A stretch of DNA of 64,000 nt from Agelaius tricolor (taxonomy: Eukaryota > Chordata > Aves > Passeriformes > Icteridae). Where the stretch lies: positions 8,229,001 through 8,293,000 of the forward strand of contig JALJCS010000020.1 in assembly GCA_023055355.1 (NCBI GenBank), read 5' to 3'. Below, one piece after another: positions 1 through 12,080 of this stretch. A model generated the notes under the pieces. That model saw only the letters and a list, made by a program, of their open reading frames with translations. It had not been told where the DNA came from and made no database searches. Position numbers and translations under genes: made by a program. Numbering within the stretch: position 1 is the stretch's first letter; every line of letters starts with the position of its first letter.

Positions 1-610
1 AGCACTCCAGTGCATATCACTCTGTCAGAAATCCATGGCCAAACCATTGTCTCAGGTTTTTTTTGCTCTTCTGGATTCACACATACAAAGTCCCACATAG
101 ATGTATGCCTCACTATTTATTCACCTAAATTGTCATACTGATCTTGTAGTGACACAGAAGTAAATCAAATTCAACTGTTCCTTTACACCATGAGAAACTG
201 TGTAAAATTCCAATATTAATTAAGCAAGCAGCAGTTTTCTGCACCTGTTCATAGAGCAGAGCAGCCTTACCAATGGACAATCAGCTGTACCACCCCTACT
301 AGAACATCTGAATTTCTTGGACAAAGTAAAACTCTTAAAATTTTGTCTTCTTACTCCAACACACACAATATTTTCAAATCTTCCAATACAATACAGAATG
401 AAACTCTCATAAGACATTGGATGCAATTTTCAAATGAATACTTTTTTTAAACTCAAAGACCGAATAGCTGACTGCAAGTCATTCAAAAACCACCGTATTT
501 CAGAATCATTTTTCCGTTTCTACACTCAATCCATCTCCTCATCAATAACATTCTTTCACTAGGATGTAGAAATCAGTTTCTAAATATTTAATTATAGCTG
601 GAAAAAGATT
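1..610. other. Intergenic sequence downstream of SDF2L1
   Basis: This AT-rich stretch follows the candidate SDF2L1 poly(A) site. I see no exon, RNA gene or recognisable repeat. The miR-301b/130b cluster that lies beyond SDF2L1 in human is not visible and may lie outside the window. Confidence 0.5.
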
Positions 611-624
611 ACAAAATACAAAGT

Positions 625-630
625 TTTATT
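625..630 (-). terminator. SDF2L1: Candidate SDF2L1 polyadenylation signal AATAAA
   Basis: The plus strand reads TTTATT here, which is AATAAA on the gene strand about 340 bases past the stop codon. It is the nearest perfect hexamer below the gene and would give a 3' UTR of about 350-370 bases. Only the hexamer is seen; use in vivo is inferred. Confidence 0.55.
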
Positions 631-967
631 GTACTTGAGACTAGAGGAAAGTATTACTTTCATTTTTCCATTTCCTTTGAATTCGAGAAAAAGTAACAAG
701 CAAACAAATGACAACAAAACCTAACAGATGCATGAACTAGTTTCACCAATAAAGCTTGGAAATTCAGAAAGGACTTCACCAAATAAATGTCAGTGGCCGA
801 ACCTGGCAGAAGCCATTCCCCACAGAAGTGCTGCATTCCTAGAATGAACTAATGCCCTTCAGTAACACAAAATTCAGTCACCCAGGCAAGGCAGGACTTA
901 GAAGAGACCAAGGATTAACATCTCCAAACACTGGAGTCAAACAAAGCGATTTGGATCCTGTGTCAGC

Positions 968-1246
968 TCAGAGCTCATCATGTTTTGCAGGGTCCAGACT
1001 GGGTTTGATGAAGACTCCCTCCATGGCTTTCCAATAGTTGTGGTGGTTGGCAGCAGGCATGCCATGAACCTCCCGCTGGCCTCGGATGGGGTGCCCGTAC
1101 TGCTCCCCCGTGATGGACAGGAACACCTCGGTGCCCACGTGCTTGAAGCGCACGGCATCCTCCCGCTCCCAGTAAGAACCACTGCACTGCACAATCCAGA
1201 AATCCAGGTCATCTCCTTCGCCATCATCCCCAAAGGCACTTACTTC
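968..1246 (-). CDS. SDF2L1: SDF2L1 coding exon 3 (third MIR domain and HDEL tail)
   Basis: This exon encodes residues 123-214, beginning EVSAFGDDGEGDDLDFWIV after a CAG acceptor and ending KHDEL with a TGA stop at 968-970. The C-terminal HDEL marks the mature protein as a KDEL-receptor client retained in the ER. Confidence 0.95.
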   Translation of the reverse strand, partial: EVSAFGDDGEGDDLDFWIVQCSGSYWEREDAVRFKHVGTEVFLSITGEQYGHPIRGQREVHGMPAANHHNYWKAMEGVFIKPSLDPAKHDEL

Positions 1247-3539
1247 CTGTTAGAGACACAAGCTTCCTGAAGTGAAAGTGTAAGCAAACACCTCCAGGAC
1301 ACACAAACACCAACCACAGACCCAGCAGAGTTCAAAGACAAGGATGGGGAAAGCAGTGCTGTTGTTTTGCTTTGTCAACAGTTACTGAAGCCAGAAGCAG
1401 TAAGGTTCTACCAGACAATCTGAACACAAAGCACCAACAAACTCCAACCTGTAGTCTGAGCAAAAAGTGCTGAAAAAGCTCCAAACAAAACAAAACCCCA
1501 CAATGACAGATGAACATTCTTACCTTAATGACAATATATGAAGTGTCTACACTGAAAAATGAAACTCAGGGAATGTTTCAGAGTCAATCTTTCCCTTAAA
1601 CAATTCATTTGAAATGTTATTTTTCCATCACTTTTAATAATCAGATTATTGAGACACCCTACACAGAGCTGAACCTTATTGTTTCAGTCATTTTTCTCAT
1701 GATGAAAGAAAAATTTTTCCACAAAGAGTCAGAGCTTCCAAGTTTGAATGTAACAACCTATCTACACAGCCTGACATGACTAACAACAAAAATCTTCCAA
1801 CAACCACATTATTTATGAGACATTTTCCATCTTGGAGAAGTATTTGTTCTGGGGCTGAATTACAGTTAGAAATTACACTCTTCTAGATATGTACAAAACT
1901 ATAATTAAGTATGATTGCAAGAGCAGCTCAGTTTTCCTGTGGAAGCAGGACAGAAAAATATGAACAGTGAAATGAAATAGGGATAGCAAGAAGACAACTG
2001 AGACTAATACACTGGATGACCAAGGAATATGGACATAGGAATGCCAAATGTTATGACACATGACTAGTTGCCTGGCTCTAGAGCAATCTTCACAATGTTG
2101 AGGGAGACACTCAATCTCTTGCATCTAGAAAACACCAAACATTTCAGAACAGCCTTCCCAGCAGCAACAGTGCAGAAAAATAAAAAAAGCAGATTTGTTA
2201 AAAGTACTGTGAAATACCAATGCTGGCACATACTATATTACCTCTGTCAAAAACTGAAATACATAATTTCAAGATGCAGAAAAGCCTATACTTGAATCTG
2301 GATATGCACAGACATACTGCTTCTGGCAGCTGGTACTCAAGCCTGATTCTCCAAAAAACCAAGCAACTGGAGAGACTATTGTCAATAGCATGTGCTACTT
2401 GTACAAAAGCTTAAGATTTAAACCAACTCACTTGGTTATTGGAGAGTGGTGATGGGAAGTGATGAGTGTGCAGATTTTTCCCAGTGTTAACGTGGGTGAG
2501 TCGTATGGCTTGCCCACATTTCACTGGTGTCCCACGCTGGCAACTGCTGTCACTCTTCCCACGGATCCGCCAGTAGCTGTTGGCATCATCTGAGGCTTCA
2601 ACTCCTGTCACTGACTGCTGCCCACTTCCTGTTTGAATAAAATTAAATGACACAAGACTTATCCCGCTTCCCCAGTTCCAAAAGACATGAGAAAACTACA
2701 GAAATTTGCTTTAGTGTTGTCATGCCTTCGTGTTTACAAGACGCTTAATTCTCACAGTCCATTTACTGACTGCAAAAGGAATGCAGGTACCAAATAATCT
2801 TTCAGATGGAAGCAGGGAAACACAGCATGTGTTAGCAGATGCACACTGTCAAAGTTCATGGTGAACACAAGGAAAAAAATCTGATCCATGACAGGTAGTA
2901 TTCACACCATCCCACCTTTATCAAAAATACTATCAAGATCTTCGTGTTCCCCAACACACCAACATCCTCGTTGCTAGAACAGGCACTGGGAAGGTGCTGC
3001 TGAGGGCCGTGACACAGAGCAGGGCTTACCTCAGGAGAGGGCAAAGCAGCCCTGCCACATCCCGGCTCCAGGGCCCACAAAGCAGCTGACACATCTTCCT
3101 GACATTTTCCTGTCCCACAGGCCTCAGCATCCCCCTGTCCCTGCCGTGTCTCCCGCCCATCCCTACACCCCATCCCGGGCCTGCCGCTTCCCTCCGCACG
3201 AGGGATACGAACCTCGGGACACTCCAACTTCCTCCACCTTCCCCACCACCCTCACTGCCTGCCCACCCCCGCCATTTCCCTGTCAGGCACGACCTGTACC
3301 CCGCCGCTTCCTCGGCCCCTCACAGCCCGTGCCCCGCCATGTTCCAGCTCCTCGGCCAGGCCCTGCTCACCGGAGCCGTACTTGACCTCATGCGAGTGGA
3401 GCCGTACGCTGTGGCGGGTGTTGAGCAGTTTCAGCACCGAGCCGCAAGTCACGGCGCCCGGCGCCGACTCCCTGCCGTGGCACAGCCCGGGCAGCAGCGC
3501 CAGGAGCAGCAGCGGGAAGAGGCGGCGGCCGCCCCGCAT
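968..3539 (-). CDS. SDF2L1: SDF2L1, stromal cell-derived factor 2-like 1 (ER lumen MIR-domain protein), 3 coding exons
   Basis: The coding sequence joins 3539-3371, 2628-2432 and 1246-968 on the minus strand, giving 214 residues; human SDF2L1 has 221 as I recall. Residues 1-22 are a signal peptide (MRGG, a leucine-rich core, then LCHG). Three MIR domains follow at roughly residues 30-85, 93-148 and 149-203, with recognisable blocks RLHSHEVKYGSG, GKNLHTHHFPSPLSNNQ and GEQYGHPIRGQREVHG. The protein ends in HDEL, an ER-retrieval signal; this tail separates SDF2L1 from its paralogue SDF2, which lacks it. The family works with the ER Hsp40 ERdj3 (DNAJB11) and BiP in folding and quality control and is induced by ER stress. 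All splice sites are GT-AG and reading phase is kept across both introns. The start at 3539 is chosen because the signal peptide begins there; an upstream in-frame ATG in the GC-rich leader adds only low-complexity sequence. Confidence 0.95.
2432..2628 (-). CDS. SDF2L1: SDF2L1 coding exon 2 (first and second MIR domains)
   Basis: This exon encodes residues 57-122, from SGQQSVTGVEASDDANSYW to HTHHFPSPLSNNQ. An acceptor CAG lies just above 2628 and a GTGAGT donor just below 2432. The exon ends in phase 0 after the glutamine codon. Confidence 0.95.
3371..3539 (-). CDS. SDF2L1: SDF2L1 coding exon 1 (signal peptide and start of first MIR domain)
   Basis: This exon encodes residues 1-56 plus one base. 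It carries the signal peptide and the block TCGSVLKLLNTRHSVRLHSH. The donor reads GTGAGC on the minus strand immediately below 3371. The split glycine codon is completed by the first two bases of the next exon, giving KYGSGSGQQ across the junction. Confidence 0.95.
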
Positions 3540-3697
3540 CGCGCCGCACCCGGCCGGCCCCGCCGCCCCCTCAGCCCCGCCGCCACTGCCCCCCTCAGCG
3601 CGGCGCTTCCGCTCCCCCGCGCGGGCCCAGCGACCGCCCCGCCCTCCGCCGCGCTCAGCCAATCCCCACCCGCCCCTCCACTCCGCCGCGCGTTCTC

Positions 3698-3708
3698 ATT
3701 GGGCTACG
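3698..3708 (+). promoter_or_regulatory. ERSE-II-like ER-stress response element, one mismatch
   Basis: The bases ATTGGGCTACG match the ERSE-II consensus ATTGG-N-CCACG at all but one defined position (CTACG for CCACG). It lies about 160 bases upstream of the SDF2L1 start codon within a cluster of CCAAT boxes. ERSE-II is bound by NF-Y with ATF6 or XBP1, and SDF2L1 is a known unfolded-protein-response target in mammals. Function here is inferred. Confidence 0.45.
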
Positions 3709-3909
3709 GCGAACCGGCAAGGAGGGGAGTGGCCAATCAGAGAGCGCGGCGTGGCGGCCCCCCTCGTGTGAGGACGCGAAGGAGAACTGAGGGCGCTCTC
3801 CCTCACGGGGCCGGTCGGGGCCGCGCTGCCGCCCCCGGGCCCGGAGCGGTGTCACCGCCGGCTGCTGGGCACCCCCGGGGCAGCGCTGACACGGCTCTGC
3901 AGTTTGCCC

Positions 3910-6900
3910 TTGCCGAGAACGTAGGAGGAGAGGCCAGGTCTGTCAGTGCGACCCTCTCGTCTAACGTGGTCTGGGCTGCATGAAAAATCACAGCCAGGTC
4001 AGGCTGAGGGGTTGTTAAAGGGCCTCGGTGGAAAATGTGCTGTGGGTAGGACCGGCCGGTTATTACCGAAGCCAGGGAAGGACAAATGTCCTGACAGCGA
4101 GAGCAGTGCCAGAGACAGACCGGCCCGCAGGTCACAGCCCAGGTACGGGCAGTGCTCGGATCCCGCCTCGGGGAGCCGCAGTTGCACTGTCAGGTCAATC
4201 AGCCCCTGCTGTTCCATTCAGGCCGCTTCCAGCTCAGAGCTGGCAGGCGGCACATTTAGCTCTGCTCCTCCCTGCAGTTCTGGCTGTTAGAATGGAGTAA
4301 ATATCCACCCATTTGGGGGATTTAAAGAGAAAAGTATCACAGTGTTGAAAAACAAAGGGAATTCATGTTTGTGAAGTGACTTGGATGATAATTACAGCTC
4401 CGGTAATTTCTGAGTTATATTAGAGCTTCTAATGATAGGGCATAAACACTACACGAAGAAGAACTTGCAACGGTTGTTGTAACATTAGGCTGTAGCAATA
4501 ACATAACATCTTTGCTTTTGGATCCCAAAATTCACCTTCTGTGCTTCAATCTCTTGCAAAGTTCTTATAACTAAGAAATTATTAAGCTCTATTCTGTAGA
4601 AAAAAAAAAGCACAAATTCACATACATACTGTCCTTTATTGCATCGTTTTTCAAACTGAAGAAATACCCCCCCCCAAAAAAAATCTCAGTAATAGGCAGC
4701 CATTGACGAAGGACACTTGAAGTCCTACACAGTTCTTTTACCTCTGAAGCAGCTCAGTGGGTTTACCCATGTACCACATCACAGCCTTGTGTGAGCCCCA
4801 TGTAAAACTGTGAATAATTCAAAGTAATTCAAAAGAGCAAAAGATTTTGATCTTAGTGGCAAGGAAACAGGTAGAAGGACTCCCATCTTGTGACTTACAT
4901 CTTTGTAATAATGGCATTTTGTCTTTGCAACAGCAAAGAACTAAACCACTGCACTTGATATTACAAGATGATTTAGAAAGCACATTAGTGTTGCTGGGTA
5001 GTGCAAACATCATAAGATGCTCAGCTGACTCTCTCTTCCACCAGTCCTGAAGCTGCAAGGTTTTTTCCTTTTTTCCTGCCCATGTGATACCACTCAATCA
5101 AATGGTTTGCTTTTTTGTTCTGGCTTTGGCGTGTTTTCCATAGCTGTACCTACATTTGAGAAAAATCTCTGACTTAAATGCCAGGCCAGCATTAAAACAA
5201 GCCCAAGTACTAAACACAGGTCACATATAAGTGTGTGTCTATACACACACACACACACACAGACACACACAGAGTGTGCTTTCCTCAGACTTAAAACTCA
5301 GTTCCTAGTGCTGGAGGTATAAAGCTTTAGTCACAGAAAAGCAAAAGCTCCCCCACTGACAGTCAAATGCCATATTTTTAGGTCATTCTAAGCTGCCTTG
5401 CTGTGCTAGCTAAGACAACAACAACCAGTTTCCTGATGCCAGTCTGCAGGAGGTGCTTGGCACTGCCAGGGCAGCCTGAGTTGTAGGTAGTGGCAGGTTG
5501 GCTCTGGGAGACATCCTGTGCTGTTCTGAGTTTTGGGAGGTGGCAGCCCACTCGGGGTCACAGGCACCTGGGTGGGGGCAGACCCCTGGACACGAGTGCC
5601 AGCCCTTTTCTGTGGGAAACAAAACTCACCATCCCAGCATTGCTTCTGTTGTTATAACTGGGGCAAAACCAGATGTCTGTGGTTGCCATTTTAGCCGTGG
5701 AAAATCAATCATGTGGGGCTTTAGCTGGCACCTGTCTGTCTTTCTGGGAGGTCGCTGCATCTCAGTGCATTTAGTGCCGTTTACACGGTGCTCCCTACAA
5801 CGCTTTTCAGTCCCACTTTAGAAACATAATTGGGTTAGAACGGCTGCCAGCCAAGAGCCATCAATGCCTAACACCCACGGCAATTAACCAGCACCTCATT
5901 GCCACAGGGCCCTCTATTGTTTCTGCCAGATTGCTGTAAGCTCCAGGTAAAATTGCCTCAGAAATTGTGTGGCTTCACCTTGGTCATGGGAACATCAGCT
6001 TTTTTGGATGGGAATCTTTATGATTCTTGTTTATGCACAGAAACAAAATAATTCAACAGTGCTGTAAAAGGGGAGAATATAAAATATAACTACAAAGCCT
6101 TCATGCACTCAAACACCCCCCATGATTATGCACAATTGATTTTCAAGCATTTTGGAAACTCCTGCCATTTCCACTCAGGTGCAGCTGTAGGTATAACCTG
6201 GCCCTCCCTGAGAAAATGATTGAGCAGTGCCAAATGCTTTTAACATACAGGAATAAAAAATCTGTGGCACAAGACAATTTCAGAGGGTGTATGCTTAGCC
6301 AAAGCAACAGATTATAGAAAAAGGATATAGCTTTTATATTGGTCTTTGTTTAAGCTTTCTTTGGCTTTAAACTTTCTGTTTGATTTGCGTGACTGGAGCA
6401 GTGACTGGCAGCTAAGGTAGCAGAGCTGGCAGCTCCTGGGTGTGATGCACACCCCAAAATGCACTGATGCAGCTTTTGGTACAGACAGCCCTTGATTTAA
6501 GGAGAACACTGCAGCAACACCTGGGCTCTTTCTCAGACCAACACAAACCTTAGGCAAACCAGACAGGGGCAGTTCTGAAGGCATTAGTACCTGATACAGA
6601 AACAAGCCCACATGAGCCCTTCCATTGGCTTTTCTCTGTATCTGGTCCCTTCTCTGATGCCAATAAAGATGAACTCTACTGAACTCAACAGAGTAGCTGT
6701 GGACAATCAGATCTGCAAAGATTGTGTGCTTTTTTTCTGTCTCCTTCTTTCACTCCACACTGAGGAACAGCTGGTTATAAACCTCACTTCAGCTGAACCA
6801 TTTGTCTCCACTGGCATGCCTTGCAGCAGAGCTCTTCCAACTGTGACCCCTAAGCCTCATACACACAGTGAACAGAGTAATAATGATAAAATGTGTCAGC

Positions 6901-9900
6901 TGGAGAGAAATCCAAGTGATAAAAAATGACTTGCCAAAAATTTATAGAATTCCAGTTTCTTATCACTCGGCCTAAATTGTTTAAGGATTAGATAACCAAA
7001 ATAATTTGCTCAGATTTTTGCATTCAGTAGATATAAACATAATGTAAGAATAAGCAGAGTAAGTAAATAAGCAGAAGACATTTGACAAAAAAATATTAAT
7101 ATATACATATTTACATATTTAAATTGAAGATTTTTTCATCTGGGGGAGAAGATTTGATATTTTTTAATTGCTGTCTTCTCTTTCTAGTCTTTGAGGTAGA
7201 GAGGGTTTCCTGGGAAGTTCTGCAGAGTCCTGGCAATGTGTCTGGCACTGTCACCATCTCTCAGCCACTCTCCTGCCTGATGCTTGTCCTCCAAGAGCAG
7301 GGGATCTCCCCCAGAACCCCAAAGGAATTAATCTGCATTTCCATTCCATCAAATGGGATTTTTCACATGTTTTCAGTGATGCTGGGAGGTGACAACAATC
7401 ACTGTAAGTGATCTGCCAGATGAACTTTCCCGTGTAGTGACACTGCTGAGGTGTTACCCATGTTTGCATTAATTCTTTTTTTTCCCCCCTTAACATAAGG
7501 ACCTGCCTCTTTAATTGTTTCTAATGACTCCTGATCAACATTTGCAATAATCAATAACTCTGCCTTTGTTTAGACAGTGTAAGTTGAAGCTGAGGAAGTT
7601 ATTTAGAATTTGTAGGCATGGATTAGAATTGTTGTTTTGATGATTAGCTTCTATTTTAGAACAAGAATGTAAAAATGCAGTATATGTTACATCAGTTCAG
7701 GCAGCTTTTAAAATAACTTCTTCATGGGATTTGAAAAACCTCTAGACATCTGTTTCAGTGGTATGTAAGTATTAATGTAATTCTGAAAATTCCACAGAAC
7801 ATCTATGCATCTTTTACAATAACTTTCAGAGAGGTCAAACTGAATTCCTGATGCAATCAAAGAGTTCATGGAATCAGACAGTCTAGGTTTAGCTATTAAT
7901 GTGCACAGTTAAACAGAACCTATTTTGGACCTATCATTTAACTGTCTAGAAAAAATATTCCCCATCTGAACTCTTTTTTGACCAGGTGTCTTTATAGACC
8001 TCAACATCAGGCAAAGAGGTATCTGGAAAAGGAATGTGCAGGCTTTACATCATCTCAACCCCAGTTAGAGGTCACAGATGCTGTAGTTTAGTTCATATTC
8101 AAATATCAACTTTTACCACACATTAGACACTGAAGGAAATGCAGCAGAGAGAAAAGAACCCTCTGAAAACAGGGAGAGTGTTTAAAAACTCACCATTCAT
8201 GAGCCACAGTTTCACCAAGGACCAGAGGCCTGCCAGGTGCATCAGGAGGGATTTGAGTCCGGTGCTTTTAGCAGTCCTCCATAATTTAATGCCAAGTGTC
8301 AAGTTAATAAGAAGGTCACAATGGCAAATTTTGCCTTTCAGGCACCTTGCTAGGACTACACACCTTGCCAGGCATTATTTTGTGCTGTAAATTCAGGTAT
8401 TTCAGACATGGATGAAGGAAGGTGACAGGTACTGCCTGGCTGTCACATGAAACCAGGGAAGCCTTTCACTCCTAGCACAGTGAAATCCCCCAGAGTTTGG
8501 GGGTTTCAAACCTTTTTGATGCAGGATGGAAGAAGCTGTTCTATGGATGAAAAACTGTAGTTTAAGCATTTCTACAGAAGCCACTGAACTTCAAAGATTT
8601 ACAAAACCTCTGAGGCTAGAACAGAGATTATAAAACCTGTGAGGCTGGGACAGAGAAGAAAATGTTTACATCTTTTCATTTAAAAAATGGATTTTACTTT
8701 GTCTCATTTCAACGCCTTTTAGAGTTCGCACTTTCAACAAAATTTCATGCAAGGAAAAGACAAACAAAGTCCTACTGTGCTACCATTGTAATCCTAAATG
8801 AACTAACTAACTGCAGCCAAGGGAACATGAAAAAGAAAACACATTTTTTATGTCAACATGTAAACAGATGCCTTGTTGGAAGCAGGAATTGTTGGAAAAC
8901 ACTTCTGTGAAATACAGGAAACCTCAGCATTTCTACTGATTAACTCAAAGTTCAGGGAAAGAAATTCAAGCTCAAAAGCAGTGAAGCACTCGAGGATGGT
9001 GAGAGCTCCTGCTGGCTTTTGCAGCTAAGCTGAGGTTGGGCTGTGTTTTGTTTTAGTTAAGCTGGAAGATGCAGCCTCTCCTTAGTCCATGTCCTGGCTT
9101 ATGCAGCTGAACCAGAAATCCTGGCCAAAGTGCCTGTCCTCACTGCAGAGAAGAGACTGTCCAGACGAAGTCTGCCTTGCCTTTCAGCTCCAGGCTGAGT
9201 TTGTAAGGACCTTTCAGCTCTGGGCTCTTTGGGGTCAGCTGCAAGGGCTGTCCTGGCAGCCAGCTGGGGGTGCAGGCTGCAGAGGGAGCACTGCTGCCAA
9301 GGGGATGTGGCACAGGAGCAAGGTTTGCTTGCTGGGGAATATTTGCTTCCAGTGACAGGAAGGAGAGCTGGGTAAACAGGTATGAAATCAGAAAAGAAAA
9401 GCCTCCAGGAAGTGCATTAAATATTTAAGAAGGATGTTACTGTTAATAGCATTAAATGCATACTAAGGTTAAGAAGGCTGAGAAGCCAAGCTTTGTCTAA
9501 GATTCTTATGTTGTGCCTCTCACCTCAGCAGAGTCAGGGAGCACTGGCACTTCTAGAAAGAGGCAGAAAACCCCAGAGTTTGCATTGGCAGAGAGAGGAG
9601 GTGCTTATTTTATGATTCATGACATTCCTTCAGAATTGTGCTGACTTCAGCTGTTGCAGTAACAGCACTCACCAGTAAGTGAAGCCTCTTGGGGAACGTG
9701 GGCAGGCTGTGACGTTCATCTCCCAGAAGAGGAAGCAAGTAGCAGGTGCACAAATATCCCCTATGAAATGCCAAGGGCACTGAAAACCTTTACAGAACAT
9801 CAAAAACTTTTCTATAACAGAGCCATACAACTATCAAATGACAGAAAAGCTCACAGGAATTGCCTGAATGAAGATTTAGCAAGTTGTCTACATCATTTTA

Positions 9901-11480
9901 GCATGATCTGTTTAGAATTTCATTTCATAGAATTCTTTTCTAAGGGAAAATGTCACTGAAGAGGCAGAAGTCTGTCTTCCAGCTCTCACCATCATTTCCA
10001 GCAGTCATCACTCATTTACATGAGAAGGGAAAGAGCAAGAAAGAGTAAGAAAGTGACAAACAGCTGATGTCCTCTCTTGATGCAGAGAAGTCTCCCATGC
10101 TCCCAGTGCTGCCCATTTTGGGGCCTATAGGGAGAGCACAGCCTAGGAACCAAATTCTACCATGAATGATATTGCTACCACCCATTCTGTTTATATTTTT
10201 CTCCTTCAAAGTATCAGAATAAACTTACAAATTATCATCCAAAACTTAGGTGCCCATCAAAGTGCCCTCTCAGGCTAATGGAAACAAAGTTTTGTAGCAG
10301 TTTGCTACGTGGGCTGCAATTTATGGGAGCCTAAAGATCAGCAGGGCTGCAACCTACCTCAAGGCAGTGATTCCAAATTCCTTGTTAGGAGACAGACCTG
10401 GAAAACCATTACTCCCACAGGTGTTCATGCCCCCAGACAGATGTTTGAAACTTCAGGTGTGGAAAGGGTGCAGTTTCCTCTGCTGAAGTGTGCTTCTGTC
10501 TCCAAACTGATGGTCCTTGCTTTGCTGAAGATGGTCAGTCTCTGGCTGTGCCTACAAGTCATGTCCTTGACTTTGGGGCATGGGCACGCTGGCTGTCTTT
10601 TAGGGATTGAACTCTCTGATTTCTTTATACATGAATTAAGCAGCAGGATTGTCAGCCCATTCCCACAGAAACAACCCTTAAAGCCTTTTCCAACCAATTT
10701 CACTCCAGCTGCTCTTCCAAGAAGCCAGTGCTTGCCTTGTCAGTTGTTTCTGCACTTACCTCCCTGCTGGCACAGGTTCAGAGGTAGAAATCACCATCAT
10801 CTATGCAAGAGTCCCAGTTCCAGTGTGATCCCTGCTTCCTGGAACAAGTTACAGCAAACACCACGACAGCTACCCTGGATCCATGGACATGTTACCAAGG
10901 CACTTTCTGAGCTGCCATTCTCCCTACCTCAACCACGAGTTTGTTGTTTCTCCTGCAATATCAGAAGTGGGTGAATCTTTTGGGATAACACTACAGACCA
11001 AGAAGGGGGTTGTTCTGCTCAGATAGAACGTCATCGTCTTCCACAGGTGAAAAATGCAGGCTGACAGTATCTTCCACTCTCCATTTCAAGCTGAGTACTT
11101 GGCACTTTCACTTTCATTCTGGTAGACCCAGAATAGCTTTTCTGCAGTAAGGAAAAGCAGTTAAATGCCAGGACAAATAAGATTTTACATGCAGCCTGAT
11201 GGAGAACTGGCTGGCATCCAGCACTGAATGACAGCACGTTAGAAGCTGCCCTTCCTGAAACTCTCGTCTGTTCTCCCTGCCCTTCTCTAGCCCAGCACCA
11301 AGAGCCACGGGACCTCCTGGCCAGGGTTTGCTGCCCTGCAGCTCTGAAGTCAGACTGAGTGTGCACTGCCAGCAAACCAAGGTGGGGGAAAACAAGCGAG
11401 TGGCTACTGTGACAGTCACTGATTGCAGGATTATACATCCATGGCATCACTGGGATCAGCGGTTTTGCGCTGAAGCCAGC
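3910..11480. other. Intergenic region between SDF2L1 and YDJC
   Basis: This is about 7.5 kb between two divergently transcribed genes. I see no exon with a recognisable protein and no tRNA. Local features are a C-rich/A-rich run near 4669-4682 and a CA microsatellite at 5242-5274. In human the testis gene CCDC116 occupies the corresponding interval; no counterpart is recognised here, although that protein diverges fast. An open frame of 221 codons at 10,309-10,974 has no recognisable domain and is not called. Confidence 0.5.
5242..5274. repeat. CA dinucleotide microsatellite
   Basis: An imperfect run of AC units, interrupted by one AGAC, sits in the SDF2L1-YDJC intergenic region and is preceded by a short GT run at about 5230-5238. 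Confidence 0.9.
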
Positions 11481-11539
11481 ACAGAGCACGAACCGCATCG
11501 CTTGTCCCACCCTCGGCCACAGGCGGGTCTCACCTCGGC

Positions 11540-12080
11540 AATCTGGAGCAGAGGCGGCCCCAGAGTGCGGCGCGGGTTCCCCGGGCGGGCCGGGCCGGGC
11601 CGTGCGGCGCTGCGGGCCGCCGCCGCCAGGGGCCGCCGCCGCCGGGGCCTCCCCCGTGCTCGCCGCGCTCGGAGGCGCCGGAGCTGCGGCGGGGCCGCCC
11701 TGTGCTCGCCTGGCCGCGGGAGCTCCCGCCTGGGGCCGCTCGGAGCGCGGGCAGGGGGGATGCGCGGCCGGGCGGCGCGGACACAGCTCCGCCGCCGGGG
11801 CCAGCGTCCCCCCAGGGGCAGCGGCGGCCGCGGCCGCCCACACCTGGCGGCGGCCCTGGGAGCCGGATCGGGCCGGAGCGGAGGTACGCACCGCCCCGGG
11901 CAGGGGAGGGGGCTGGTGGGCCCTCTGCGCTCCGTCCCGCTTCTCCCCGGGGACGCGGCCCGCAGCCCCTCTGGCCGCGCCCGATGGAGCCGGGGATCGG
12001 TGGCCGCAAAGACGTCACGGCTGCAGGGCTGCCTCAGGTGACCCGCACCCCTGGCATTTCACTGGGCACCGCGGGCGAGG
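11540..12080. promoter_or_regulatory. YDJC: CpG-island promoter of YDJC, probably holding a non-coding first exon
   Basis: This very GC- and CpG-rich block lies 400-900 bases upstream of the first YDJC coding exon. That exon begins at a clear splice acceptor (polypyrimidine tract then CCAG ending at 12459), so transcripts must start in an upstream untranslated exon. Candidate donors are GAG|GTACGC at 11883/11884, CTCAG|GTGACC near 12035 and CAGAG|GTAAAA at 12178. Which one is used cannot be decided without RNA data. Confidence 0.7.

Larger units (their letters stand above)
3250..3900. promoter_or_regulatory. SDF2L1: CpG-island promoter of SDF2L1
   Basis: This GC-rich, CpG-dense block surrounds the SDF2L1 start codon and continues about 350 bases upstream of it. 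It contains three NF-Y-type CCAAT boxes (3659-3663 plus strand, 3698-3702 minus strand, 3733-3737 plus strand), GC boxes of the CCCGCCCC type, and no obvious TATA box. The layout is that of a housekeeping promoter with NF-Y-dependent induction. Exact transcription starts cannot be read from sequence. Confidence 0.75.

Noticed and set aside
1..970. miR-130b/301b cluster expected beyond SDF2L1
   Set aside because: No hairpin with the mature CAGTGCAAU-type sequence is seen on either strand in the available flank; it may lie outside the window.
3252..3662. Upstream in-frame ATG extending SDF2L1 at its N-terminus
   Set aside because: The extension is Gly/Arg/Ala-rich and would bury the signal peptide; the start at 3539 gives the family's normal secretory N-terminus.
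3339..3983. 214-codon plus-strand open frame at the SDF2L1 promoter
   Set aside because: It runs antisense through SDF2L1 exon 1 and the CpG island, with composition-driven Pro/Arg/Ala sequence.
10309..10974. 221-codon plus-strand open frame in the SDF2L1-YDJC interval
   Set aside because: It has no known domain, no splice context and no promoter. A frame of this length is not surprising when six frames of 64 kb are scanned.
11031..11891. 286-codon minus-strand open frame at the YDJC promoter
   Set aside because: Its N-terminal half is low-complexity translation of the CpG island and the rest has no recognisable domain; the other strand and frames are open over the same interval.
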